A stretch of DNA of 64,000 bases, from positions 18,660,501-18,724,500 of the forward strand of contig NC_081808.1 in the NCBI RefSeq assembly GCF_030704535.1. The letters run 5' to 3'. The translations under genes and the position numbers were made by a program. Positions 1-10,100 of this stretch are shown one piece after another. Each line of letters starts with the position of its first letter. Position 1 is the stretch's first letter. This DNA comes from Vitis vinifera. Taxonomy: Eukaryota; Streptophyta; Magnoliopsida; Vitales; Vitaceae. The notes under the pieces were generated by a model. That model was given only the letters and a program-made list of their open reading frames with translations. It did no database searches and was not told the origin of the DNA.

Positions 1-179
1 ACTATTCCATTTTCTTGTATGTTTTTGGCTTAGAACTTATTTGCACAATCCAGTTTCCACCTTTTTCCTTAATACATGCCTATACTCAAAATAGATTTGC
101 ATAATACAGCTTAAATATTGTGTCAAGCTGTGCTTTTCTCTCAACTTTGCTATTCCACTTAATCTGTATTGTACTACAG

Positions 180-3100
180 GATAATGCAAGTGCTTTGAAG
201 GCTCAGCTTGATCAGCAGAAGACTGTCGTTGAAAATCTTGTCTCTAATACACGGGTAGGATGCTATATTTATATGACTCATAATAGAACTCTGTACTGAA
301 TTTTCCATTTCTTTTCCTGTATGATTTATATTTTTGAAATCAATCTCCACTTTGATTCTCCTTTAATTGTTAAACAGTATTTATGTTTCTTTGGTTAACT
401 AAATTCCTTGTCAGTGTAACCAACTTTAGATTGCACTTCTTGAAACATCAGCATAAAGTGACCTTGAGAACATCTTTGTCTGTCTGTTTCATGCATATTT
501 AGCTGAATAATTTTCCATTATTATCAAAACCAATGAAGGGGCATCGAGTGGTCTTGTTTTTAGCCAAAAAAATCTATAAACAGCAATTGAATGGGAAAAT
601 AAATGTAGCGTTGGAAAAGTTGATACATCATTCAAAGCAGTAATGTTAGGTTGCAACTTCTTTACCCATGTTGATACCCATATGAATATATGTGTTGAAT
701 TGAACACACACACATCATTAGAAGCAGCTATATTAGTTTGTGATATCTACTTTTGTGGCTTGTATATCCATGGAATGGCATGTGTATTTGCTTTATTTTA
801 AAAGTGCAGAAAATGAAAGAGGAGTGATAAATTTTGCTTAGTCAAAGTATGTTAAATAGAAGGAAGTGCATATAACAGTATTCTTAAGTTTTTTTCATCA
901 CTTGTTGAAAGGAAAAAAGAAAAGGAATAAACTGGTGTTTTAGGAATTAAGACCAATAAACCACACAAATTCAAACAACTCCTTTAAATTGAGCAGAAAT
1001 AAGGAAAATAATTTCAGGTAGCTGCTATAACTTGTGTTAAGGTTATAGAAGGAAGAGGGTGAGTACCCATATTCTGAGAACTCTGTTCGGTTGTTTGCTA
1101 TTCCGTTTCACTGGTACACTTGGACCTTTTGTTTGCAAGTGCTATTTATCATAACGAACATGATATGTTTACTGATCTTGTTTGCGATGCTATTTTATCA
1201 ATTGCTGACACAGCATTTTGAGTAAGCATGTTGAGATAAGTGAACTGGAATACTTGGGTTGATTGAGTCTGTTTCCTATTTGGCAGCTTTTGGAAAGCAA
1301 GATACAGGAGGCAAAATCAAAGAAAGACACTCTCAAAGCACGTGCTCAGTCTGCAAAGTTTGTACTTCATCTCCGTTTCCCTCAATTATTTTTAATTTTC
1401 CCACTTGCCCCATGGTTTAGCCCTCATAATTAATGTTTAATGACTGCTTCTGATCTACCTACAGGACTGCAAGCAAAGTGAGTGAGATGCTGGGGAATGT
1501 AAATACAAGCAGTGCTCTTTCAGCTTTTGAAAAGATGGAGGAAAAAGGTTCTGATTGTCATTTTTTTTTTTTCTTTCAGATAAATGTCTTTTTTCTTATT
1601 GCATGAGTGCATCAAGCTATTTGTGGAAGATTTTTTTAATTAGTCTTGTAAGTACAATATGTTGCCATTCTACTATAACTCTACAAGGTTCCTTTAAGGC
1701 TCTCTACCCCATGTCTAGACATTTCTATTGATGAGAATCATGAGATACCCTTGGTCCTTTTACAGAAAGCTATGAATTATTCCCACAGATTTTATAGTTT
1801 ATTAACTTCCTTTCCGATCAGTGTGCAAAAAAAGCTTTTACCAGCTTGCTTGTTCCATAATATAAGGCAAAAAAATGCTCATCTTGAAAAATTAAAAATT
1901 AAAAAAGAGACATTTACAAAGTCCTCTGAGGTTGAGCAGTAATTCAATGTAAGACTTTTCCTCTCCTCCCAAATATTCTGTGGTCTACAGCAGGGTCCAC
2001 TCTATGCTCAGTGATACCAAATATATGATATTCCCTCTACATTGTTGGCTATGAAGTCTCGAGCTCAGTCTCTAAATGTTTTATTTCTTTACTTTACAGT
2101 GTTAGCCATGGAGTCTCAAGCTGAGGCACTCAATCAGTTAACCACTGATGATCTGGAAGGAAAGGTAACTGTTCTTAATTTTCTTTTATGGTTCACTACC
2201 TGCCTCTTCATGTTCTAGCCCTTTTTTTTTAGCATATGCTACTTTGAAATATGTATATTTGATTGATTGAAAAGAGAAAGAAATGATTTGCATATAGATA
2301 TTCAGTTGGAACCGGGAAGTTGTTCTGAATGTTATCCTACATCACAAGAGAGGAAACTCATCCACTACAGCCTTTTCTACCCGAGACCAAATACATTGCT
2401 CTTGCTTCAACACAGTCATAATTGCAATAGGTCAACCATATTTCATATACTAACACGTCTCTGTGTGTGTGATATGACATCTGTTCTATACCCAGTACCA
2501 ATAAATCTAGGTTTCAATGCCTGAAACTGAGAGGCCTTTATTGAAGAAAATTTTCTCAAGTAATAGTGCACTACATTTGAATGATCCTTACAATCCAAAC
2601 TCTTCCTTTCTTTCACAGTTTGCATTGCTGGAGAGTTCTTCAGTTGATGATGATCTTGCAAGCTTGAAGAAGGAACTATCTGGGAGCTCAAAGGTATTGT
2701 CACACCCATTTATGTTTAGCTGGAGCTGTAGTACACTGTTCATCTTGATATCGATAAGAATGGCTTGTTCTCTTGTTTTGCTGTATAGTCTCGACTGTTG
2801 GAGCTCCTTTTGGTTACTCCTTTTTCTATGGCAACCATAATTTTGTAGTAGATTTGGTTCCATCTCAATGCAAACACTTTCTTGCATTCATTTTCCCGAT
2901 GCTCTGTTTGATTGCGAAGAAAAAGGAAAAAGGGAGCACTAGCAACCTAAGAATTTAGTTGGAATTGGCCTGGTGACCAAGAGATCATTTGCTGTCCATG
3001 GTGAATGCTTCCAAACCATAGCCAGCACATATCAATTATCATATCAGTTTTCTTTTGTGTCAAACAGAAAGGAGAGCTGCCACCTGGGAGAACCGCGGTT

Positions 3101-3184
3101 GCCTCAAACACAGCATTCCCTTTCCGAGACTCTGAGATTGAAAAGGAGCTGAATGAACTGAGGAGAAAAGCAAGTGAGTTCTAG
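180..3184 (+). CDS. VIPP1: VIPP1 / IM30, membrane-associated 30 kDa protein, chloroplastic (3' half of gene)
   Basis: Six exons are visible: 180-254, 1287-1357, 1465-1547, 2100-2164, 2619-2693 and 3068-3184 (stop TAG at 3182-3184). All junctions are GT-AG and phases join cleanly to 161 residues, the C-terminal half of a protein usually near 320 residues; the transit peptide and N-terminal helices lie upstream of the window. The product belongs to the PspA/IM30 family of ESCRT-III-like coiled-coil proteins, which form rings and rods on thylakoid and inner envelope membranes and are needed for thylakoid biogenesis and maintenance. Diagnostic stretches are [36 protein letters not shown] and KKGELPPGR. 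The end, [18 protein letters not shown], is the short C-terminal helix that separates plant VIPP1 from bacterial PspA. The 3'UTR probably runs to about 3480. Confidence 0.95.
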
Positions 3185-3473
3185 AACCCATGTTCACACC
3201 CCAAAGATCCACTCTCTACTCCAAGAAAGTTGTATTTCTTTCACCAGAAAATTCTGCAAGTACTTTACATAGCCATTAACAGTGTACATTTACCAGTATC
3301 TCCTGAACAATGTGAGGTAATCTTCAGCATTTTATTGTTGTACATGATCCCCTTACAGACTTTCTTTTACTATGGATGATTTCTTTCATAATTCTATATC
3401 ATCTAATACCATATTTAAGTTTTTGGTATTTCATGTCATTTAATTGTGTGCATTCCAATTTATTATGATCCCG

Positions 3474-3550
3474 TAATTGGTAGTTTAACATGGTATTAGA
3501 GCTTTGGTTAACCAGAGGTATCGAATTCGAGTCTCTCCTACTACTCATAC
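3474..3550 (+). repeat. tRNA-like dispersed repeat (possible SINE remnant)
   Basis: The segment contains TGGTATTAGAGC, followed by a small potential stem around GGTTAACC and a B-box-like GAATTCGAGTCTC. The order resembles a degenerate tRNA body. Related wording occurs at 33808-33880, 34005-34092 and 34202-34252. It lacks acceptor pairing, so it is not a tRNA gene. A relic of a retroelement primer-binding region is an alternative. Confidence 0.35.
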
Positions 3551-3734
3551 CTGAATCATCTAAGAATGCCAATGGATATTATCAGATAGATTAAACCCAA
3601 ATTTGATCATATGGATGAAATAACTTTCAATTTGTAAATCTAACCCTTCATCTATTTTTAGCTTTTTTTTTATTAAAAATACTTAAAACTTTTTTCTTGT
3701 AAAAATAACCTTTTTTGGGGAAATTTATTAGTAA

Positions 3735-3972
3735 AGTTATGTTAGGTTCCTGAAAAATCTAAGGGAAAATGCAAAGAAAAGAATATACAATGGGAAAGTA
3801 GAAGAAAATAAAAAGTAAAGAAAACTAAAAAATAGATTAAAAATCAATAAATTATTTTTATTTGTTACTTCAAACTCATTTTATTTATTTTAACTCATCT
3901 CTATAAAGATTAAATAATTTAAACATATATAAAGTTTTAATTATAATTTTTATTTTTATATTTTTCAAGCAT
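3735..3972 (+). repeat. MITE-like dispersed repeat, family A, copy 1
   Basis: It begins with TTATGTTAGGTTCCTGAAAA and contains an internal block (AATAGATTAAAAATCAATAA, then TTACTTCAAACTCATTTTA, then TATAAAGATTAAATAATTT) that recurs closely at 54931-55282 and 55283-55540. Short, AT-rich and non-coding, it fits a miniature inverted-repeat element. It ends at the A-run at 3973. Confidence 0.5.
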
Positions 3973-4116
3973 AAAAAAAAAAAAAAAAAAAAAGAATTAA
4001 AAGGACATTTATGTGAAAATTTTGATTAGTTGGCCTTGACCGTAATTCGAGTTCTCCAATTCTGTATTGATTTCGTGTCATATTTTTGTGAGTCTCGTCA
4101 AAAATTGTTGACCCTC

Positions 4117-4124
4117 CACGTGGC
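4117..4124 (+). promoter_or_regulatory. G-box CACGTGGC upstream of TIC20-II
   Basis: A palindromic CACGTG core with the flanking GC of the ABRE/G-box consensus lies about 105 bp before the TIC20-II start codon. bZIP and bHLH (PIF-type) factors bind such elements in light- and ABA-responsive plant promoters. A TTGACC W-box-like motif lies next to it at 4108-4113. Function is inferred from motif and position only. Confidence 0.45.
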
Positions 4125-4227
4125 ACAAGCTAAATAGTCCCAGCAAATCTAACACCCCTTCTAAAACCCCCAAAAGCTCTGTACTCGCACTCTACAGTGG
4201 CTCACAGAGAGAGTACCCCCCAAAACA

Positions 4228-4884
4228 ATGGCGTCGATTCCACTGCTCCGCCTCTCCCTTCACCGGCAGACACCGCTAAAACCCCTCCATCAACCCTACT
4301 CCGCCGCCTCCATCACAGCCCAGTTACCCAACTTCCCTCACCCACTCAAACCGACTCTCCAGATCTCCCCACGCCCACTCCGCCCCCGATCTCGCCCCTC
4401 CATTACCATGTCCTACAGCGCCGTCCCTGCCACCGAGCGCCTAATCTCTGCCGCGGCCTACTGCCTCCCATTCTTCAACGGCCTCCAGTACGGCAGATTC
4501 CTCCTGATGCAATACCCAGCTCTAGGGCTGGTCTTGGAGCCCATCCTCCCTATCCTCTCCCTTTACAGATCCATCCCATACGCCTCCTTCGTGGCCTTCT
4601 TCGCCCTCTACTTGGGCGTCGTCCGAAACCCTAGCTTCAGCCGGTTCGTGCGGTTCAATTCGATGCAGGCGGTGGTGCTAGATGTGCTGCTGGTGGTGCC
4701 GCTGCTGGTGAACCGGATCTTCAATCCGGGAAGGGCTGGGGTGGGGTTCCGACTGATGGTGATGGGTCACAATGCGATTTTTGTGTTCGTGGTGGCTTGC
4801 TTTCTGTACAGCCTCGGGTTTTGTATTCTGGGAAGGACGCCATACTTGCCCTTTGTTGCAGATGCAGCTGGGAGGCAGCTCTGA
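4228..4884 (+). CDS. TIC20-II: TIC20-II-type chloroplast inner envelope translocon component
   Basis: An intronless ORF of 218 residues. Residues 1 to about 58 are rich in Ser, Pro, Leu and Arg without acidic residues, as in a chloroplast transit peptide. The mature part starts near TMSYSAVPATERLISAAAY and carries four hydrophobic segments (about residues 70-90, 98-130, 147-165 and 180-200). It contains the family signatures FNGLQYGRFLL and SLYRSIPYASFVAFFALYLG and ends PFVADAAGRQL. TIC20 proteins are four-helix membrane proteins of the TIC complex, which imports preproteins across the inner envelope. The MASIPLLRLS start matches what I recall of Arabidopsis TIC20-II and is the first in-frame ATG. 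A longer ORF in another frame (from 4197) is a shadow. The gene lies 1.0 kb downstream of VIPP1 on the same strand. Confidence 0.93.
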   Translation: MASIPLLRLSLHRQTPLKPLHQPYSAASITAQLPNFPHPLKPTLQISPRPLRPRSRPSITMSYSAVPATERLISAAAYCLPFFNGLQYGRFLLMQYPALGLVLEPILPILSLYRSIPYASFVAFFALYLGVVRNPSFSRFVRFNSMQAVVLDVLLVVPLLVNRIFNPGRAGVGFRLMVMGHNAIFVFVVACFLYSLGFCILGRTPYLPFVADAAGRQL

Positions 4885-5044
4885 GGTTGGGTTGTACACC
4901 AATGTACAAGTTGTTCCAGCGCGGGGTACAAGTGGGTAATTTGTGGGAAAAGGAATTGAGTAGCTGCAAAAGTATACAATTCTATTCAACTCAATTGACA
5001 AATGATGGGCTTGGTGTTGTTAATTTGGTTGTTTTGATTCGTTG

Positions 5045-5049
<5 letters not shown>

Positions 5050-5088
<39 letters not shown>
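5050..5088. repeat. (TA)n microsatellite
   Basis: An uninterrupted alternating TA tract of 39 bases, 3' of TIC20-II. It is likely to vary in length between individuals. Confidence 0.95.
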
Positions 5089-5091
<3 letters not shown>

Positions 5092-5476
5092 AAAACACTA
5101 TCAATCTAGATTTGTTTTCAAAATATTCAATAGAGTCCTTCGTACATGCCACACGCATAGGTTTTTTGTGTTTTGAAGAGGAACCAATTTTTAATATAAA
5201 GGCTGTCATTTATTTTAAGTATTTACGTATGTTTTACTCTATGAAAAAATTAAAGGTATTTATTAAAATTGGATTTTCAATAATCCATTTAATTAAATAA
5301 TCTTTATGATTTTAGCTTTAAGATTAAAATCACAATCACCTATAATTGTGATTGATTAAAAATTGAAGCAATTAAAAGATTAGTTTAATAAATATATTGA
5401 AAACTAATTTAGATGTTTGTTTTTTTAATTAAAAAAAAAATTATTTTTTCAACAAACTCTTGATTATAAAAGATAT

Positions 5477-6106
5477 GGAGAATTATGTTTTGGGGGTAGA
5501 TGGGCTCCCAAATTAACAAAAGGTCTATGTAACTCTTTAAATTAAGCCCAAGACCCAATGAAAGTATGGAAATTGAGTTGAAGGATATCATCTTTCAGTA
5601 TTTCCAAAAATGCCCTTTGTTGATTTTGAGAAAAAAATTAATATTTTTGAAAAATACTTTTATTTAATTTAATATTTTTTATTTAATTTAATATTTTTAA
5701 AAAATACTTTTATGTAATTTAATATTTTTTAAAATACTTTTATTTAATTTAATATTTTTTTAAAATAAATTTATTTAATTTAATATTTAAAAAATATTTA
5801 TTTTAATATTTTTTTAAATACTTTAATTTAATTTAATATTTTTGAAAAAAAAATTTTAATTTAATATTTTTGAAAAAAAATAATTTAATTTAATATTTTT
5901 GAAAACTACTTTTATTTAATTTAGTATTTTTGAAAAAAAAAATTATTGAAAAAAAATTATTTAATTTAATTTTATAAAATATTTTATATATGTTTTTAAA
6001 GGGTATATTTGTCCGATACTATTTCATATCCTTCAACTCAATTTCAGGAGTTATATGGACCTTTTGTTAATTTGAGGGCCCATCTACCCCCAAAAGATAA
6101 TTCTCC
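5477..6106. mobile_element. MITE-like element with long terminal inverted repeats
   Basis: The left end (5477-5537, starting GGAGAATTATGTTTTGGGGG) is the reverse complement of the right end (6050-6106), with few mismatches over about 58 bases. A second paired block, GAAATTGAGTTGAAGGATAT at 5570-5588, has its complement near 6026-6045. No transposase is present. The interior, about 5630-5975, is a tandem array of a unit built from ACTTTTATTTAATTTAATAT. I could not define a clean target duplication, so the superfamily (Mutator-like or hAT-like) is open. Confidence 0.7.
5630..5975. repeat. AT-rich degenerate tandem array inside the MITE
   Basis: Repeats of TTTATTTAATTTAATATTTTT and variants with a period of about 25-35 bases are interrupted by A-runs. 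There is essentially no G or C. Confidence 0.75.
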
Positions 6107-7163
6107 CTAAAAAATAATTAGAATGTGCATTGAATGAAGTTTCAAGAATTATTTATAAAAGGATGATTAATGAAATGATTTATAAATTTTTGTATATACT
6201 TTCTTTGAAGATTCCTTGTTTTCACCTTTTCTATTATCGCAAGAACTTTGAGAACATTTTTTTATTTATATTTATATTTATATTCAACACCGGCTAATTT
6301 TAAAAATAAAAAATAAAACTAGTATCCATCCTACCCGTCCAAAAACTATTTTCTATGATATTTTAAATTTTTAAAAAATAATTTGATACTTAAAAGGGTA
6401 TCATTACTCAATATCAACTTATCACGTAAGGATTTTTAATACTTGAGTAACAATCCTCCCAATTCACTCACGAATAATAAACCGTTTTCAAGAATAGTTC
6501 TCAAAATTTGTTTTTTAAAACCGTTCGCACAAACATCACCCAAACATTTTTCTCGATAATATTTTTGTTTAAGATGATTAATGAGAATGACATTTCTCCA
6601 AGGAAATCAGGCAAGCCTCAACTTCGGCGCATCCAACCAAACAAATGAAAAGATTGCATTCCTAAGCTGGCATTATGCAAAACCATTCCATTTTCCATTG
6701 AAACAAACAGGGTGAAGGAAGGCAGATCACACATCACCTTGGAAAATCGTAGCATCTCAAAGCCACATTTCCCCCCAATCATTTTGCCGTGACATCCATT
6801 TCTGATTGAGTTCATGTCTGTGATGCTTAAGCCTTAAAAGTGAAGTGTTCCTACCCCAACAATCAAATGTCAAAACACATTAAATCATTTTAGCCATAAA
6901 TAAAAAATCTACGCAATCAAACATATGCCTGGAACATCTACAATGCAGTTGATTCTTCTTCTTCGCCCATAGTAGGAGACACTACAATAATCTACTTAAG
7001 TTTTTTAAAACAAAGCGCGTAAAACATCTTTCCTTCCTACATGAGCATCCATCTCTGAACTAAGCAAGACTCCTCATCTCAACTCCAATGATCATCTAGT
7101 GTCTGACATGCACAAAAAAACCCCACAAGTTTTTCATATCTGCCCAACTGCACCAACCCAGAT

Positions 7164-10100
7164 CTAGTATCGATCATAACGCCTGCAAGTTTAAGCAAAC
7201 ATTAATATGGGATAGAAAACACTAGTTCCCAAATCACGTAGCATATACAAAAACATGTTAAAAGGTTAAACTTAGAAAACTCCTCTATAGCACAAAATCA
7301 TAAAGTTGTTACAGATGCCTGATATTATGGTCTGGGATTATTTTAGTTTTTCTGGGTGAGTTCTTAAACAATTTAATACTTTAAAAAAAAAATTGCCTAA
7401 AACAAAGAAAGTTGCTCATCTGATTGTCTAATACTCGCTGTATGGTTCTTGAGCCATTATAAGAAGGCAACTTTGATGACTATGGAGCTATCCGAAACTT
7501 TAAATAATATTGTAGAAGGTAAGACAACATATAAAACAAAGAATGAAAGGTGAAGATGAATGGAGTTCCCTAGGGTTTAAAACCATTTTAGGACACATGT
7601 TTGTCAAAATATTTAGAGCTTAAAAAGTAATGGGCACCCACTTAGAATTAAAACTATAAGATGATTCTAAACCATCTATTTTTTAGGAGATGGCTTCAGT
7701 CAGATGGTACCTTCAATGCTACAACATCTAAGGATATTTTCAAGAGTGGTACCCAGATGCAAAATAGTAACCATTTGACATAACCATTATAAAAAGGAAT
7801 ATCCCACTCAACTCATCCTCCAAACCAAACTTTTAGGCTTCATGTGGATGTACTTCCTGTTTTCTGTTTTCAAAATAGAGATTTTTATATAATAAGTAGA
7901 AACTCTTACACAAAATGTATAGAATTAACTGATACTTTCAAAAATTTAAAAATTTGTAATAAAATTTGTTTAATACCTCAATTTTTAAAGACCATAACAA
8001 TTTCAATGTAAAACTTCTAAGAGCTCTTGTATTTTACATAGAAGTCACTACTATTTTCTATTTTCTATTTTTAAAAACAGAGAACAGGAAGTGTATCCAA
8101 ACAAACACATGAAAGGAAATCTAAATGCAAAATGGGGAACTCATGGAGGACAAGTACCTGTGACGATCATAATCCCTGGAGCGATCATAGTCCCTGGAGC
8201 GTTCCCCAGACCGTGAGCGTGACCTGCGTCGACTTCTTGAATCATAATTTCGGGGGCGGTCAGAATCTCTGTCACGCTCCCGATCATGTCCACGATCACG
8301 ATCATGGTACCTATCACGATCTCTGCTCCTACGATCATGGTCCCTTCCCCGCTCACGGCTATCTGCTCGATCCTTGCTTGCTTCCCTGTCATGGTCCCGG
8401 CTTCGTTCCTTTGATCTATAAAATGAAAGATAAAAAATAATAACAATAATGATAAACAGGAAGGAGAACAATTGCAAAGGTAAATTGAAGATGTGCAACA
8501 GCCAAATGCAAAAATAAAATAAGAACTGTCAGCCTACCTTCTATCATTCTCATGTCTATCAACCTTGCGGCTCTTGTTTCTCTCCTCCTGAAAAATTAAT
8601 TCCCAAGAAAGTACCATTAAGGACCCTCCCTTGAAATAAATACCCCATTAATCCAATTTAGAGATACTAACATATACTAGGAACCGGCAGAAGACTGTCA
8701 ACATAATCAACCAGTCAAAAACCATTTAAGCCCAATGATGAATATAATATAAATTTCTAATTAAAAAGTATTAACATTAATTAAATATAAAAAATACAAA
8801 CATGGTTCCATTTACTCAGTCCCAACATCACCACACATTCAAAACTCAAAAAGGTTTAATAGCAAGAAAATGGATCTGAACATGTACCTTAAAAGGGAAT
8901 TGGAAAAGGAGCTTAAAACTTTAAAAGTTAGAACAGTGATATGATAATTCAACAGCTTAAGGCATAAGTTGAGATGTGTCCAAAGGCCTAAACAAAAAAT
9001 CAACATCTTTGAAACAACCAGAGAAAATGGTTTGTGCACCAAATTCTGTCAATAGCATGCGCCCAGAAACAATTGCAGAAGAGAACTGGGAAAAAATTCA
9101 ATAGAAATTGGGTGTGAGCAAATATAGAACTAGAACTTCAACTAAAGGAGATGGATGGATGAGTGGCAGATATAGTGAATGCAACTTGACTGATGTAAAA
9201 TTTCTTACAGTGAAGAACTTTATATTTGATGCTCATACTAAGCCTTGATATGATCTGTGCCCAGTACAACACCTGCTTGAGAAAGAATTCTACGAAACTG
9301 AAAGAACATCTGTTTCTCTTGTGATAAAGCAACAGAGGTACATCGAGTAGGACTCCAAACCACCAAAATAATAATTAATAATGTGGCACCAAAGTAATCA
9401 ACATGGAACGACTACAATTTCAGATGCTTTTTTTTTTTTTCATAAACATACAAATTCTGTCAATCATGGGACAGCTACAATTCTAGATTCTGTCAAATTC
9501 ACAAACCTAAACCTTTGGAATATAAAATGGATTGATTAGTGCATGCCAATCAGTTCCCCCCCTAATAATCAGCTTAAGGATTAAGAGTCCAGTCCCCTTC
9601 AAGTAGCTTGCATTTCAGTTGTGGGCCCATTCAAAAACATTTTCTTCTTTTTTCAAGAGCCTCAGGCTCTACTAAATCATTTGACAACAAAAAATGGAAG
9701 CAACAGAACAAAATAAGAGAGGTGAACTTCGAGTTTTTCAACTCCAATAGAACCTTCAACCAAATTTCAAATCAAAATGAAAGACATTAGAAATTGCCAC
9801 AAAAACACTCTTCTCCGAGGTTAGAATAACTCACAGATGGCATACTAACTGAGAATCTCTATAGAAGAATGTGAAACATTATACCAGCACCTGAATCAAC
9901 ATATTCACAGTACCAACTTAAGGACATCCGAACAAAGATGATAGGTAAAAGAACAAATATCGGACTTAGCTAAACAACTATAAGTTGAAAATTGTTTTCC
10001 TTTTTCTCTTTTGATAGGCAAACAGAAATTGTTAAAATAAAAAATAAAAATTGTTGTCACCTAACAAGCTGAAGGACAATAATAAATATCAAGTTAATAG

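Larger units (their letters stand above)
3185..4116. other. VIPP1 to TIC20-II intergenic region
   Basis: This holds the VIPP1 3'UTR, a tRNA-like repeat near 3474-3550, a MITE-like copy at 3735-3972 and a run of 21 A at 3973-3993. No coding sequence is supported. Confidence 0.6.
4885..7163. other. Intergenic region between convergent TIC20-II and LUC7-like genes
   Basis: It contains the TIC20-II 3' flank, a (TA)n microsatellite, a 630-bp inverted-repeat element and, toward 7163, the probable 3'UTR of the LUC7-like gene. Between 6107 and about 6800 it is AT-rich and I recognise no gene; the short minus-strand ORF at 6618-6815 has no supporting homology. Confidence 0.6.

Noticed and set aside
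3474..3550. Possible tRNA gene
   Set aside because: The tRNA-like order is present, but no acceptor stem or proper anticodon arm can be drawn.
4197..4634. 145-residue Pro-rich ORF overlapping TIC20-II
   Set aside because: It is a frame shadow; only the 4228 frame has transit peptide, membrane segments and TIC20 motifs.
4797..5300. 167-residue plus-strand ORF running through the (TA)n tract
   Set aside because: It overlaps the end of TIC20-II out of frame and translates a microsatellite; not a gene.
8121..8498. Overlapping ORFs on both strands, including a His/Asp-rich plus-strand frame of 102 residues
   Set aside because: They are the other frames of the RS/RD-rich exon of the LUC7-like gene; the low-complexity codons keep all frames open.
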